A DNA stretch of 9,351 nucleotides, taken from the NCBI GenBank assembly GCA_029936705.1, contig JAPYSD010000095.1, positions 1 to 9,351 on the forward strand. Direction: 5' to 3'. Shown here one piece after another: positions 1-6,050 of this stretch. This DNA is from Croceicoccus sp. (GTDB lineage Bacteria; Pseudomonadota; Alphaproteobacteria; Sphingomonadales; Sphingomonadaceae). The translations under genes were made by a program, and so were the position numbers. The notes under the pieces were generated by a model. It ran no database searches. It was not told the origin of the DNA and saw nothing but the letters and a program-made list of their open reading frames with translations. The number at the start of each line of letters is the position of its first letter. The first letter of the stretch is position 1.

Positions 1-1
1 C

Positions 2-601
2 GTCAATTGCGGCGGGGCCTCGATGGCGGGCGGCGCGGTCCCGCGCCGGATCGAAGAAGGGCTGCGCTCTACCGCGGCGCATAGCACGCTGACGCTGGGC
101 GATGCCGATTCCACCGCGGTCGAGCCGGACGGACGGCTGGGCGGCGGGGTCAAGACCGTCACCTTCGACCGCGAACGGGCGCAGGGCGCGCAGATCATGA
201 TCGCCAGCCACGACGGCTATGTCGCGCGGCACGGCCTCTATCACGAACGGCGCCTGGCGCTGGCCGACGACGGATCGATCCTGGAGGGGCAGGACGCGTT
301 GATGCCGCGCGGCAAACGGGCGCGGCGCGGCAGCCATAATTTCGCGATACGCTTCCACCTGGGCGCCAATGTCGCGGCCGATCACGTGGTCAAGACCGAG
401 GATGGCGGCAGCGGCGCGATGCTGGCGCTGCCCGACGGTTCGATCTGGCAGTTCCGCGTGGACGAGCCGGGCCTCGCGATCGAGGACAGCCTGTGGGTCG
501 ACAGCGGCGGCCAGCCGCGCCAGACCCTGCAGCTGGTCGTCACCGGCGACGTCGGGCGCGAGGGCGACATGGTGCATTGGTCGCTGCGCAAGATGGGCTG
601 A
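2..601 (+). CDS. Heparinase II/III family protein, C-terminal part (5' truncated by the window edge)
   Basis: The open frame continues from the left edge (first full codon at position 2) to a TGA at 599-601, so only the last 199 residues of a longer protein are seen. The ATG at 23 is internal and is probably not the real start. The visible part matches the C-terminal beta-sandwich half of heparinase II/III-like polysaccharide lyases. It opens with an NCGG segment, followed by a STAAHSTLTL segment containing the conserved histidine, a SHDGY segment and a HERRL segment; the rest is beta-rich and has no membrane helix. Family members cleave acidic polysaccharides by beta-elimination, usually outside the cytoplasm. 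The substrate cannot be read from this fragment, and the N-terminal alpha/alpha toroid and any signal peptide lie outside the window. The gene precedes purH on the same strand with a 124-nt gap. The family call is fairly firm; the substrate is unknown. Confidence 0.8.
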   Translation, partial: VNCGGASMAGGAVPRRIEEGLRSTAAHSTLTLGDADSTAVEPDGRLGGGVKTVTFDRERAQGAQIMIASHDGYVARHGLYHERRLALADDGSILEGQDALMPRGKRARRGSHNFAIRFHLGANVAADHVVKTEDGGSGAMLALPDGSIWQFRVDEPGLAIEDSLWVDSGGQPRQTLQLVVTGDVGREGDMVHWSLRKMG

Positions 602-609
602 CAGGTCAA

Positions 610-631
610 CAGCTGGCGCGCTGCGCTTTTT
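610..631 (+). terminator. Weak intrinsic terminator candidate after the heparinase gene
   Basis: A short stem CAGC (610-613) / GCTG (620-623), or alternatively a GCGC/GCGC pairing, is followed by CGC and then five T residues (627-631), beginning 9 nt after the stop codon. The stem is only 4 bp, so this is marginal. It would separate the heparinase gene from purH. Confidence 0.3.
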
Positions 632-647
632 CGGGGTTATCGCCGGG

Positions 648-676
648 TTGATGAACGCGCGCCACGCGCCTAAGCG
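648..676 (+). promoter_or_regulatory. Possible purH promoter (weak sigma-70 match)
   Basis: TTGATG (648-653) and TAAGCG (671-676) are separated by 17 nt and lie about 50 nt upstream of the purH ATG. The -35 matches TTGACA in four of six bases, but the -10 is poor. The 124-nt gap and the T-run upstream suggest that purH has its own promoter, but the exact position is a guess. The same gap holds two GCGCACGCGC copies (674-683 and 691-700) and two ATGAAAG copies (684-690 and 710-716). Confidence 0.22.
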
Positions 677-725
677 CACGCGCATGAAAGGCGCACGCGC
701 GCCGCTGTCATGAAAGCTGCGATCC

Positions 726-2318
726 ATGGAAAATCCCGTCACCGTCCGCCGCGCCCTGCTGTCCGTTTCCGACAAGACCGGGCTGGTCGATCTGGGCAAG
801 GCGCTGGCCGCCCGTAACGTCGAGCTGGTGTCGACCGGCGGCACGGCCAAAGCCCTGCGCGAGGCTGGCCTGGCGGTGAAGGACATCTCGGACCTGACCG
901 GCTTTCCGGAAATGATGGATGGCCGGGTCAAGACGCTGCACCCCAAGGTCCACGGCGGCCTGCTGGCGGTGCGCGACGACCCAGAGCATGCGCGGGCAAT
1001 GGAAGAGCACGAGATCGGCGCGATCGACCTGGTCGTCGTCAATCTCTATCCCTTCGTCGAGACGGTCGCCAAGGGTTCGGACCGCGACGAGATCATCGAG
1101 AATATCGACATCGGCGGCCCGTCGATGGTGCGCAGCGCCGCCAAGAACCACGCCTATGTCTCGATCGTGACCGATCCGGCCGACTACGCCGCGCTTATTA
1201 CGGAGCTGGACGCGGGAGAGGGTGCCACAGGTTACGGCTTCCGCAAGATGCTGGCGGCCAAGGCCTATGCCGCGACGGCGGCCTACGATTCCGCGATCAG
1301 CCAGTGGTTCGCCTATGCCGACCAGCAGATGAAATTCCCGCCGCGCCGCACCATGGCCTCTAAACTGGTCACCACGCTGCGCTATGGCGAGAACCCGCAC
1401 CAGGAAGCCGCGCTTTACCTGCCCGAGGGGCCGCATGCCGTCGGCCTGCCGCAGGCCGAGCAGATCCAGGGCAAGGAACTGTCCTACAATAATTACAACG
1501 ACGCCAATGCCGCGCTGGAACTCGTCGCCGAATTCGCCGACGGCCCGCCGACCGTGGTGATCGTGAAGCACGCCAATCCCTGCGGCGTGGCGGTCGGCGA
1601 AACGCTGGCAGAGGCATGGGACAAGGCGCTGGCCTGCGATTCGGTGTCGGCGTTCGGCGGCATCGTCGCGGTGAACCGCCCGCTCGACGGGGCGACCGCC
1701 GAAAAGATCGCGCAGATCTTTACCGAGGTCGTGGTCGCTCCCGGCGCGGACGAGGCGGCGCGCACCATCTTCGCGCGCAAGAAGAACCTGCGCCTGCTGA
1801 TTGTGCCCGGCCTGCCCGATCCGCGCCGCCGCGGTGTCAGCCAGGTGGTGATCGCGGGCGGGCTGCTGGTGCAGGACCGCGATTTCGCCCATGTCGATCC
1901 CAGCCAGCTTAAGGTCGTGACGAAGCGCGAGCCGACCGACCAGGAGCTGAAGGACTGCCTGTTCGCGTGGACGGTCGCGCGGCACGTGAAGTCGAACGCC
2001 ATCGTCTATGTTAAGGACGGCCAGACCGCGGGCATCGGCGCGGGCCAGATGAACCGCCGCGATTCTGCGCGCATCGCCGCGGTCAAGGCGAAGGAAGCCG
2101 CCGACACCTATGGGTGGAGCGAACCGCTGACGGTCGGCAGCGCGGTGGCATCGGACGCGTTCTTCCCCTTCGCCGACGGCCTGCTGTCCGCGGCCGAGGC
2201 AGGCGCCACGGCCGTCATCCAGCCCGGCGGATCGATCCGCGACGACGAGGTGATCGCCGCCGCCAACGATGCAGGGCTAGCCATGGTCTTCACCGGGATG
2301 CGCCATTTCCGCCATTGA
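726..2318 (+). CDS. purH: Bifunctional AICAR formyltransferase / IMP cyclohydrolase PurH
   Basis: Cytoplasmic enzyme of de novo purine synthesis. It formylates AICAR with 10-formyl-tetrahydrofolate and then closes the ring to make IMP. The product is 530 residues, normal for the family. The N-terminal MGS-like IMP cyclohydrolase domain covers roughly residues 1-200, with the STGGT loop (36-40), GRVKTLHPK (66-74) and NLYPF (106-110). The AICAR transformylase domain fills the rest, with LRYGENPHQ (218-226), the catalytic Lys281-His282 pair directly before NPCG (284-287), and DSVSAFGG (305-312). The ATG at 726 fits the family N-terminus (an RRALLSVSDKTGL-type start); the GAAAG at 712-716 may be a weak ribosome binding site. 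No frameshift or missing key residue was seen. The neighbours do not belong to the pathway, so it is probably transcribed alone, ending at the hairpin at 2352-2386. Confidence 0.98.
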   Translation: MENPVTVRRALLSVSDKTGLVDLGKALAARNVELVSTGGTAKALREAGLAVKDISDLTGFPEMMDGRVKTLHPKVHGGLLAVRDDPEHARAMEEHEIGAIDLVVVNLYPFVETVAKGSDRDEIIENIDIGGPSMVRSAAKNHAYVSIVTDPADYAALITELDAGEGATGYGFRKMLAAKAYAATAAYDSAISQWFAYADQQMKFPPRRTMASKLVTTLRYGENPHQEAALYLPEGPHAVGLPQAEQIQGKELSYNNYNDANAALELVAEFADGPPTVVIVKHANPCGVAVGETLAEAWDKALACDSVSAFGGIVAVNRPLDGATAEKIAQIFTEVVVAPGADEAARTIFARKKNLRLLIVPGLPDPRRRGVSQVVIAGGLLVQDRDFAHVDPSQLKVVTKREPTDQELKDCLFAWTVARHVKSNAIVYVKDGQTAGIGAGQMNRRDSARIAAVKAKEAADTYGWSEPLTVGSAVASDAFFPFADGLLSAAEAGATAVIQPGGSIRDDEVIAAANDAGLAMVFTGMRHFRH

Positions 2319-2351
2319 TCGGCAGCGCACCGCGTCGCGCCGATTGCCAGA

Positions 2352-2386
2352 TGAACGGCGCACGACAGCGCCGTTCACGCTTTTTT
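2352..2386 (+). terminator. Rho-independent terminator of purH
   Basis: A perfect 10-bp stem, TGAACGGCGC (2352-2361) paired with GCGCCGTTCA (2368-2377), has a 6-nt loop ACGACA. It is followed by CGC and six T residues (2381-2386). It lies 33 nt after the purH stop, so it should end the purH transcript and isolate it from the small ORF and msrA. Confidence 0.85.
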
Positions 2387-2443
2387 CAGCGGGCAGCGTG
2401 TACAACCGGTAAACATATCGAAGATCGAACCGAAAGCAGTCTT

Positions 2444-2584
2444 ATGAACATCCTTGCAGCCATCATGCGCGACCGGGCCATGCTCCGGAACCTGTCCATC
2501 GGCTTTGCCATTGGCGCTGGCGGGCTGTTTGCTACAACCGGTTTCCCGATCGCGACGCAGGCCATCGCCGCCGCTTTCGTATAA
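2444..2584 (+). CDS. Small hydrophobic 46-residue protein upstream of msrA
   Basis: The ORF runs from ATG (2444) to TAA (2582-2584) and encodes 46 residues. The first part is amphipathic and basic (Arg9, Arg11 and Arg15). A hydrophobic Gly/Ala-rich stretch of about residues 17-46 follows, consistent with one membrane helix or an uncleaved signal-like segment. I do not recognise a family. It begins 57 nt after the purH terminator. Its stop codon TAA overlaps the AAGGAG ribosome binding site of msrA, and only 10 nt separate this stop from the msrA start codon, so the two ORFs are probably co-transcribed and may be translationally coupled. It could be a real small membrane protein working with the exported MsrA, a leader peptide that sets msrA translation, or a non-functional short ORF. 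Its own ribosome binding site is weak (GAAAG-like, about 2432-2436). Confidence 0.5.
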   Translation: MNILAAIMRDRAMLRNLSIGFAIGAGGLFATTGFPIATQAIAAAFV

Positions 2585-2588
2585 GGAG
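2583..2588 (+). promoter_or_regulatory. Shine-Dalgarno site that selects a CTG start for msrA
   Basis: AAGGAG at 2583-2588 is a near-perfect ribosome binding site, 6 nt before CTG at 2595-2597. No ATG, GTG or TTG lies at this spacing in the msrA frame. The site shares bases with the TAA stop of the preceding small ORF (2582-2584), an arrangement typical of translational coupling. Confidence 0.65.
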
Positions 2589-2594
2589 CGGACC

Positions 2595-3269
2595 CTGAAC
2601 AAGCACGTCCCCCTTCTCGCCATCGGCGCTGCCTTGCTGGCAGCCAGTCAGATCCCCGCACTTGCCGAGGAACCGGTCCGGACCCCTGTCGCCAAGCTAC
2701 AGGTCAAGGAAACCGGCGATACCCGCACCGCGATCTTTGCCGGCGGCTGCTTCTGGGGCGTAGAGGCCGTGTTCAGCCATGTCGACGGCGTGAAAAGCGC
2801 GGTTTCCGGCTATCACGGCGGCAGCAAGGCGGATGCGGACTATCGCAAGGTAAGCCGCGGCGGAACCGGTCATGCCGAGGCAGTGCGCGTGACCTATGAT
2901 CCCGCCAAGGTCAGCTATGACGAGCTGCTGCGCATCTATTTCGCGGTCGTGGCCGATCCGACCCAGCTGAACCGCCAAGGACCTGACATGGGCCGCCAGT
3001 ATCGCAGCGCCATCGTTCCGACGACCCCGGCGCAGGAGCGGGTCGCGCGTGCCTATATCGCTCAGCTGGACGATGCCGGATTGTGGTCGAAGCCGATCGT
3101 GACAAGGATCGAGGCGCAGAAGAACTTCTACCCTGCCGAGGATTATCACCAGGACTTCGCGGTGAAGAACCCGCGCCATCCCTATATCATGCGCTGGGAC
3201 GCGCCCAAGGTCGAAGCACTGCAGGCGCTGTTCCCCCAGGACTATCGCGCTTCCTTCCAGCGAGGCTGA
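2595..3269 (+). CDS. msrA: Exported peptide-methionine (S)-S-oxide reductase MsrA, probable CTG start
   Basis: Repairs methionine-S-sulfoxide in proteins. From CTG (2595) to the stop at 3267-3269 it encodes 224 residues. Residues 1-24 form a classical signal peptide: basic start with Lys3, hydrophobic core LLAIGAALLAA, and likely cleavage after ALA (22-24). Export to the periplasm is therefore likely. The MsrA domain has the catalytic GCFWG motif (51-55, Cys52), the SGYHGG loop (71-76), GHAEAV with Glu95, the GPDMGRQYRS segment (129-138), and NFYPAEDYHQ (177-186). Cys52 is the only cysteine, so the usual C-terminal recycling cysteines are absent. The start rests on the AAGGAG site at 2583-2588. 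The in-frame ATG at 2454 lies inside the preceding small ORF and would put a cysteine-rich, non-family leader ahead of the signal peptide; a TTG at about codon 14 would remove half of the signal peptide. Family identity is firm; the start codon is inferred. Confidence 0.93.
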   Translation: MNKHVPLLAIGAALLAASQIPALAEEPVRTPVAKLQVKETGDTRTAIFAGGCFWGVEAVFSHVDGVKSAVSGYHGGSKADADYRKVSRGGTGHAEAVRVTYDPAKVSYDELLRIYFAVVADPTQLNRQGPDMGRQYRSAIVPTTPAQERVARAYIAQLDDAGLWSKPIVTRIEAQKNFYPAEDYHQDFAVKNPRHPYIMRWDAPKVEALQALFPQDYRASFQRG

Positions 3270-3272
3270 TCC

Positions 3273-3307
3273 GCGTGCGGGCGGGCTACGCGCCCGGCGC
3301 GCCACGC
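3273..3307. other. GC-rich hairpin between msrA and the Zur-like gene
   Basis: An inner stem CGGGCG (3278-3283) / CGCCCG (3291-3296) with a 7-nt loop is flanked by an outer GCGTG (3273-3277) / CACGC (3303-3307), with a 6-nt bulge on one side. No T-run follows on the plus strand, so it is not a standard terminator. It may attenuate read-through or protect the msrA 3' end. Confidence 0.35.
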
Positions 3308-3353
3308 AAAACCTTGCCATGCGGCCCGGCGGCCCATATTTCAGGGCGCACGC

Positions 3354-3857
3354 ATGGCTGACGACACCCACACCATCGACGACCATTCGGGTCACGGACA
3401 CGAGGAGCATTCCGGCCAGTCGCTGCTACGCGCGGCGCGCGCCGCGCTGACCGACGCGGGCGAGCAGTGGACCGACATGCGCAGCGCCGTATTCGGCCAG
3501 CTGATGAAAAGCGCCGCCCCGGTTTCCGCCTATGACATAGCCGAGGATTTGACGCGCGAGCGCGAGAAGCGGGTCGCGCCCAACAGCGTGTATCGCATCC
3601 TCGACCTGTTCGTGCGGACGAACCTGGCCAACCGTATCGAAAGCGCGAACGCGTATCTGGTGAACCGCCATCCCGGCTGCCGCCATGACTGCATCTTCGT
3701 CATCTGCGACCAGTGCGGGCGGGCAGAGCATATCGACGACGACCGGTTGACCGACGGCCTGCGCGATGCCGCGGGGTCCGCCGGCTTCGGCGACTTGCGC
3801 ACGGTGGTCGAATTGCGGGGCACCTGCGGCGATTGCGCAGCGCGCCGCGTCAACTAA
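3354..3857 (+). CDS. zur: Fur-family metalloregulator, probably Zur (zinc uptake regulator)
   Basis: A cytoplasmic DNA-binding repressor of 167 residues. A winged-helix region covers about 40-97, with a SAYDIAEDL segment, the recognition-helix type APNSVYRILDLF (75-86) and ANRIESANAY (92-101). The dimerisation and metal domain follows. It holds CDQC (Cys118, Cys121) and CGDC (Cys158, Cys161), the two CxxC pairs that form the structural zinc site in the family, plus His106, Cys109, His111 and Cys113 as possible sensory-site ligands. The IESANAY, FVICDQCG and GTCGDC segments resemble E. coli Zur more than Fur or PerR, so Zur is preferred. The first 20 residues carry five histidines (6, 11, 14, 16 and 19), an unusual extension that might bind metal. 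The start ATG follows an AGGGCG-type site. It lies 84 nt after msrA on the same strand, and its TAA overlaps the stop of the convergent GT-C gene. Zinc specificity is inferred. Confidence 0.85.
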   Translation: MADDTHTIDDHSGHGHEEHSGQSLLRAARAALTDAGEQWTDMRSAVFGQLMKSAAPVSAYDIAEDLTREREKRVAPNSVYRILDLFVRTNLANRIESANAYLVNRHPGCRHDCIFVICDQCGRAEHIDDDRLTDGLRDAAGSAGFGDLRTVVELRGTCGDCAARRVN

Positions 3858-5617
3858 CCGATCACGCGCCAGACCAGGACCGATTGATCGCCCTTGTGCG
3901 TGATCGGCATCAGCCAGTCGGGCGTGTCGCCCCGTGACAGGCCATTCGCGAAATTGGTATCGTCCATCCGGCGATAGAAACCGATCTCAGCTTGGCCGGG
4001 GCACATCATCACAAAACCGATGCGGCGTTTCGCCAGGATGCGGTGCGCTTCGGCCTGCGTCCCCGAAAAGGCGCGGATCGTATCGCCGATGCCGCGGTGC
4101 GCGCGGTGATGCGCGGTCGCCACGACCCGGTGCGGGCTGCCAAGCACGATCGCCGGGCCCATGTCGATAGGCGCAAGGATATTGGCCGGTTCGTCGCCAA
4201 GCGCGGGAAGAACATCGCGCACGTCGCAGCTGGACGGAACGGTGGGCGGAACGCTCGCATGGCTGGGCGCCGCCTGCATCAGCAGGGTCAGCGGCATGGC
4301 GGGCAGGAGCGACGCGACCATGCCCGCCATCGCCATCGCCTGCTTGCCGGGTCGGCCCAGGTTGCGCAGCTGGCGCAGCCATTGCTTCATCTGGATGCCG
4401 ATGGGCACGGCGGCCAGCGCCGCCACCATCCCGCTCGAGCGGGGAAGCAGCACTGCCATCACCAGCGCCGCCAGCAGCAGCGCCGTATATTCCAGGTGCC
4501 AGCGATGCAGCCAGGCCGCACTGCGCGCCGCCAGGCGAAGCGAGACCACGATGCCCACGAACGCGGGAATCAGGATCTGCGCGACCAGATGGACGGGATG
4601 ATGCCACAGCGGCTTGCTCTCGATCACATTGGCCAGCCAGATGTCATGCGCCAGCGGGTCCATGCCGGCAAAGCTGCCGCCCGCGCATTGCGGCGCGATC
4701 TGCAGCAGCACGACCATGCCCGTGACTGCGCAGGTGCCCAGGACCAGCACGGTGAACAGCCAGGGGCGCGGCGTTTCGGTCCGGCCAAGGCCCGTTGCGC
4801 CCAGTGCCACGATCGTCAGCGCGGCGATATGGGCGGGCGCCATCGCGTCGCACATCGGCATCCCGGCGGTCAGCCCGCGCGTCAGCAGGAAGAGCGCCGC
4901 CGATCCCGCCGCCAGCGCCTGCAGCATGGAGGTCAGCCACAGCCGGTCGCCCCAGCAACGCAGCCAGCGTACGAACAGGATCGCCCCGAAGACCAGCACC
5001 ATCGGCAGCGCTTCCATCGAGATATTGAGCCACAGCGCCAGCGCGCCGCCCAAGATCCATCCCCCGCGCCGCGCATCGCGCGCCATCAGCGCATTGACCG
5101 ACAGCATGAACAGCACGATCTGCCAGCCGTGGTGGTCGATCCGCATCGGGCGCATCTGGTGCAGCAGCGGGGCGGCTATCGCGGCGGCCAGGCAGGCAAG
5201 GCCGGTGGCTTCCTCGTCGCAGATTTTCCAGGCGATCCGGCCGATCAGCAGCACCGCCAGCCACAGGGTCGCCAATGGCACGACGACCGCCGCCACATGC
5301 TCTGCAGCAGGCTGGCCGAAGATCGGCGAGAGCAGCACGATGATCACGGCAAGCGGCACATCGACCAGCCGCGACCAGTGCATGCCCGCGCCATAAGGCG
5401 CATCGATGCGATATTGCGATACGTCGAACCAGCTCTGCCCCGCCAGCCAGTCACGCACCTCGAGCAGGCGCATGATGTCGTCGCCCTCGTTGAAGCGGTG
5501 ATCCAGGATGGCGGGCAGCCCGGCGATCAGCAGAATGGCCGCCATCAGCAGCCAGGCCAGCGTGGCCCGGACCACCAGGTCCGCATCGATCAGCGGTCGG
5601 CGGCGTTCACCGATCAT
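3854..5617 (-). CDS. Polytopic GT-C membrane protein with STT3/AglB-like motifs (putative glycan transferase)
   Basis: A 587-residue integral membrane protein with roughly 11-13 hydrophobic segments between residues 17 and 448, followed by a soluble, probably periplasmic C-terminal domain (about 450-587). The first long loop after TM1 carries GDD (45-47), then a W-D-Q-Y-R segment (63-70), PYG and HWSRL (80-84). This order recalls the acidic loop and the P-G-x-W region of STT3/PglB/AglB oligosaccharyltransferases. DHHGW (161-165) resembles the DHH motif of archaeal AglB. No WWD sequence is present, so canonical Asn-sequon recognition is doubtful; it may move a sugar from a polyprenyl-phosphate donor to another acceptor. 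The start at 5617 is preferred because the upstream in-frame extension is Arg/Ser/Pro-rich and lies inside gtrA; this ATG sits 4 nt after the gtrA stop. Last gene of the FAD-gtrA operon. The membrane topology is clear; the enzyme activity is inference. Confidence 0.75.
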   Translation of the reverse strand: MIGERRRPLIDADLVVRATLAWLLMAAILLIAGLPAILDHRFNEGDDIMRLLEVRDWLAGQSWFDVSQYRIDAPYGAGMHWSRLVDVPLAVIIVLLSPIFGQPAAEHVAAVVVPLATLWLAVLLIGRIAWKICDEEATGLACLAAAIAAPLLHQMRPMRIDHHGWQIVLFMLSVNALMARDARRGGWILGGALALWLNISMEALPMVLVFGAILFVRWLRCWGDRLWLTSMLQALAAGSAALFLLTRGLTAGMPMCDAMAPAHIAALTIVALGATGLGRTETPRPWLFTVLVLGTCAVTGMVVLLQIAPQCAGGSFAGMDPLAHDIWLANVIESKPLWHHPVHLVAQILIPAFVGIVVSLRLAARSAAWLHRWHLEYTALLLAALVMAVLLPRSSGMVAALAAVPIGIQMKQWLRQLRNLGRPGKQAMAMAGMVASLLPAMPLTLLMQAAPSHASVPPTVPSSCDVRDVLPALGDEPANILAPIDMGPAIVLGSPHRVVATAHHRAHRGIGDTIRAFSGTQAEAHRILAKRRIGFVMMCPGQAEIGFYRRMDDTNFANGLSRGDTPDWLMPITHKGDQSVLVWRVIG

Positions 5618-5621
5618 CGTG

Positions 5622-6050
5622 TCAGGCCCCTTCACCCGAAAGCGGGCCCGCCCCGCGCGGCGCGAAGACGAAGCGCGCCCGCAGCAGGAAGGTGGCGACG
5701 AAGCTGACGGCGATCGCGCCGATCTTGGCCAGGCGCGGATCGAGGCCCGCGGCAACGCCGCCGCTGACGATCATCCAGGTCAGCGCCAGCCCGATCAGCG
5801 CAGACAGCCCGAACAGGCCCATCTGTGCCGAGCGTTCGCGGCCCGGGCGCGCGACGCGCCCGGCAAACACCACATGGCTGGAAGCCAGCCAGTGCACGCC
5901 AATGCCCAGCGTATAGCCCAGCACGGCGGCAAAGGGCGCCGCCATGCCCGCACCGATCAGAAGCAGATAGCTTCCCATGTCGAAGCTCAGCGCGAGCGCG
6001 CTGGCCAGGCCATAGGCGGCGAAGCGCCGGGCTTCGCGCAGCAGGCTCAT
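5622..6050 (-). CDS. GtrA family membrane protein (putative polyprenyl-phosphate-sugar flippase)
   Basis: A 142-residue protein with four predicted membrane helices (about 12-32, 38-62, 76-100 and 107-125) and a basic loop between helices 2 and 3 (Arg65-Arg73). A family-typical start (REARRFAAYGLASALA) and the closing FLLRARFVF (121-129) match the GtrA/DPMS-associated family. GtrA proteins are thought to flip undecaprenyl-phosphate-linked sugars to the periplasmic face, where a GT-C enzyme uses them. The ATG overlaps the stop of the upstream FAD oxidoreductase in an ATGA (6047-6050). Its stop lies 4 nt before the GT-C gene, so all three should be co-translated. The usual partner GtrB, which loads the lipid carrier, is absent from this window. 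Family call firm; the transported substrate is unknown. Confidence 0.9.
   Translation of the reverse strand: MSLLREARRFAAYGLASALALSFDMGSYLLLIGAGMAAPFAAVLGYTLGIGVHWLASSHVVFAGRVARPGRERSAQMGLFGLSALIGLALTWMIVSGGVAAGLDPRLAKIGAIAVSFVATFLLRARFVFAPRGAGPLSGEGA

Noticed and set aside
708..1985. Long minus-strand ORF (425 aa) opposite purH
   Set aside because: It lies entirely over a complete, well-matched purH. Its His/Arg/Gly-rich composition is typical of antisense frames in GC-rich DNA.
2401..2542. TACAACCGGT occurring twice (2401-2410 and 2533-2542)
   Set aside because: A 10-bp repeat with one copy inside a coding ORF; the spacing and context suggest chance.
2454..2594. ATG at 2454 as the msrA start
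   Set aside because: It would overlap the small ORF, put a cysteine-rich leader before an obvious signal peptide and ignore the AAGGAG site at 2583.
3992..5707. Long plus-strand ORF (571 aa) opposite the GT-C gene
   Set aside because: It is very rich in His, Gln and Arg with no recognisable domain. It is the codon-bias shadow of a membrane protein gene.
5618..5755. In-frame N-terminal extension of the GT-C protein to 5755
   Set aside because: The extra 46 residues are Arg/Ser/Pro-rich, lie inside gtrA, and would displace a start placed 4 nt after the gtrA stop.
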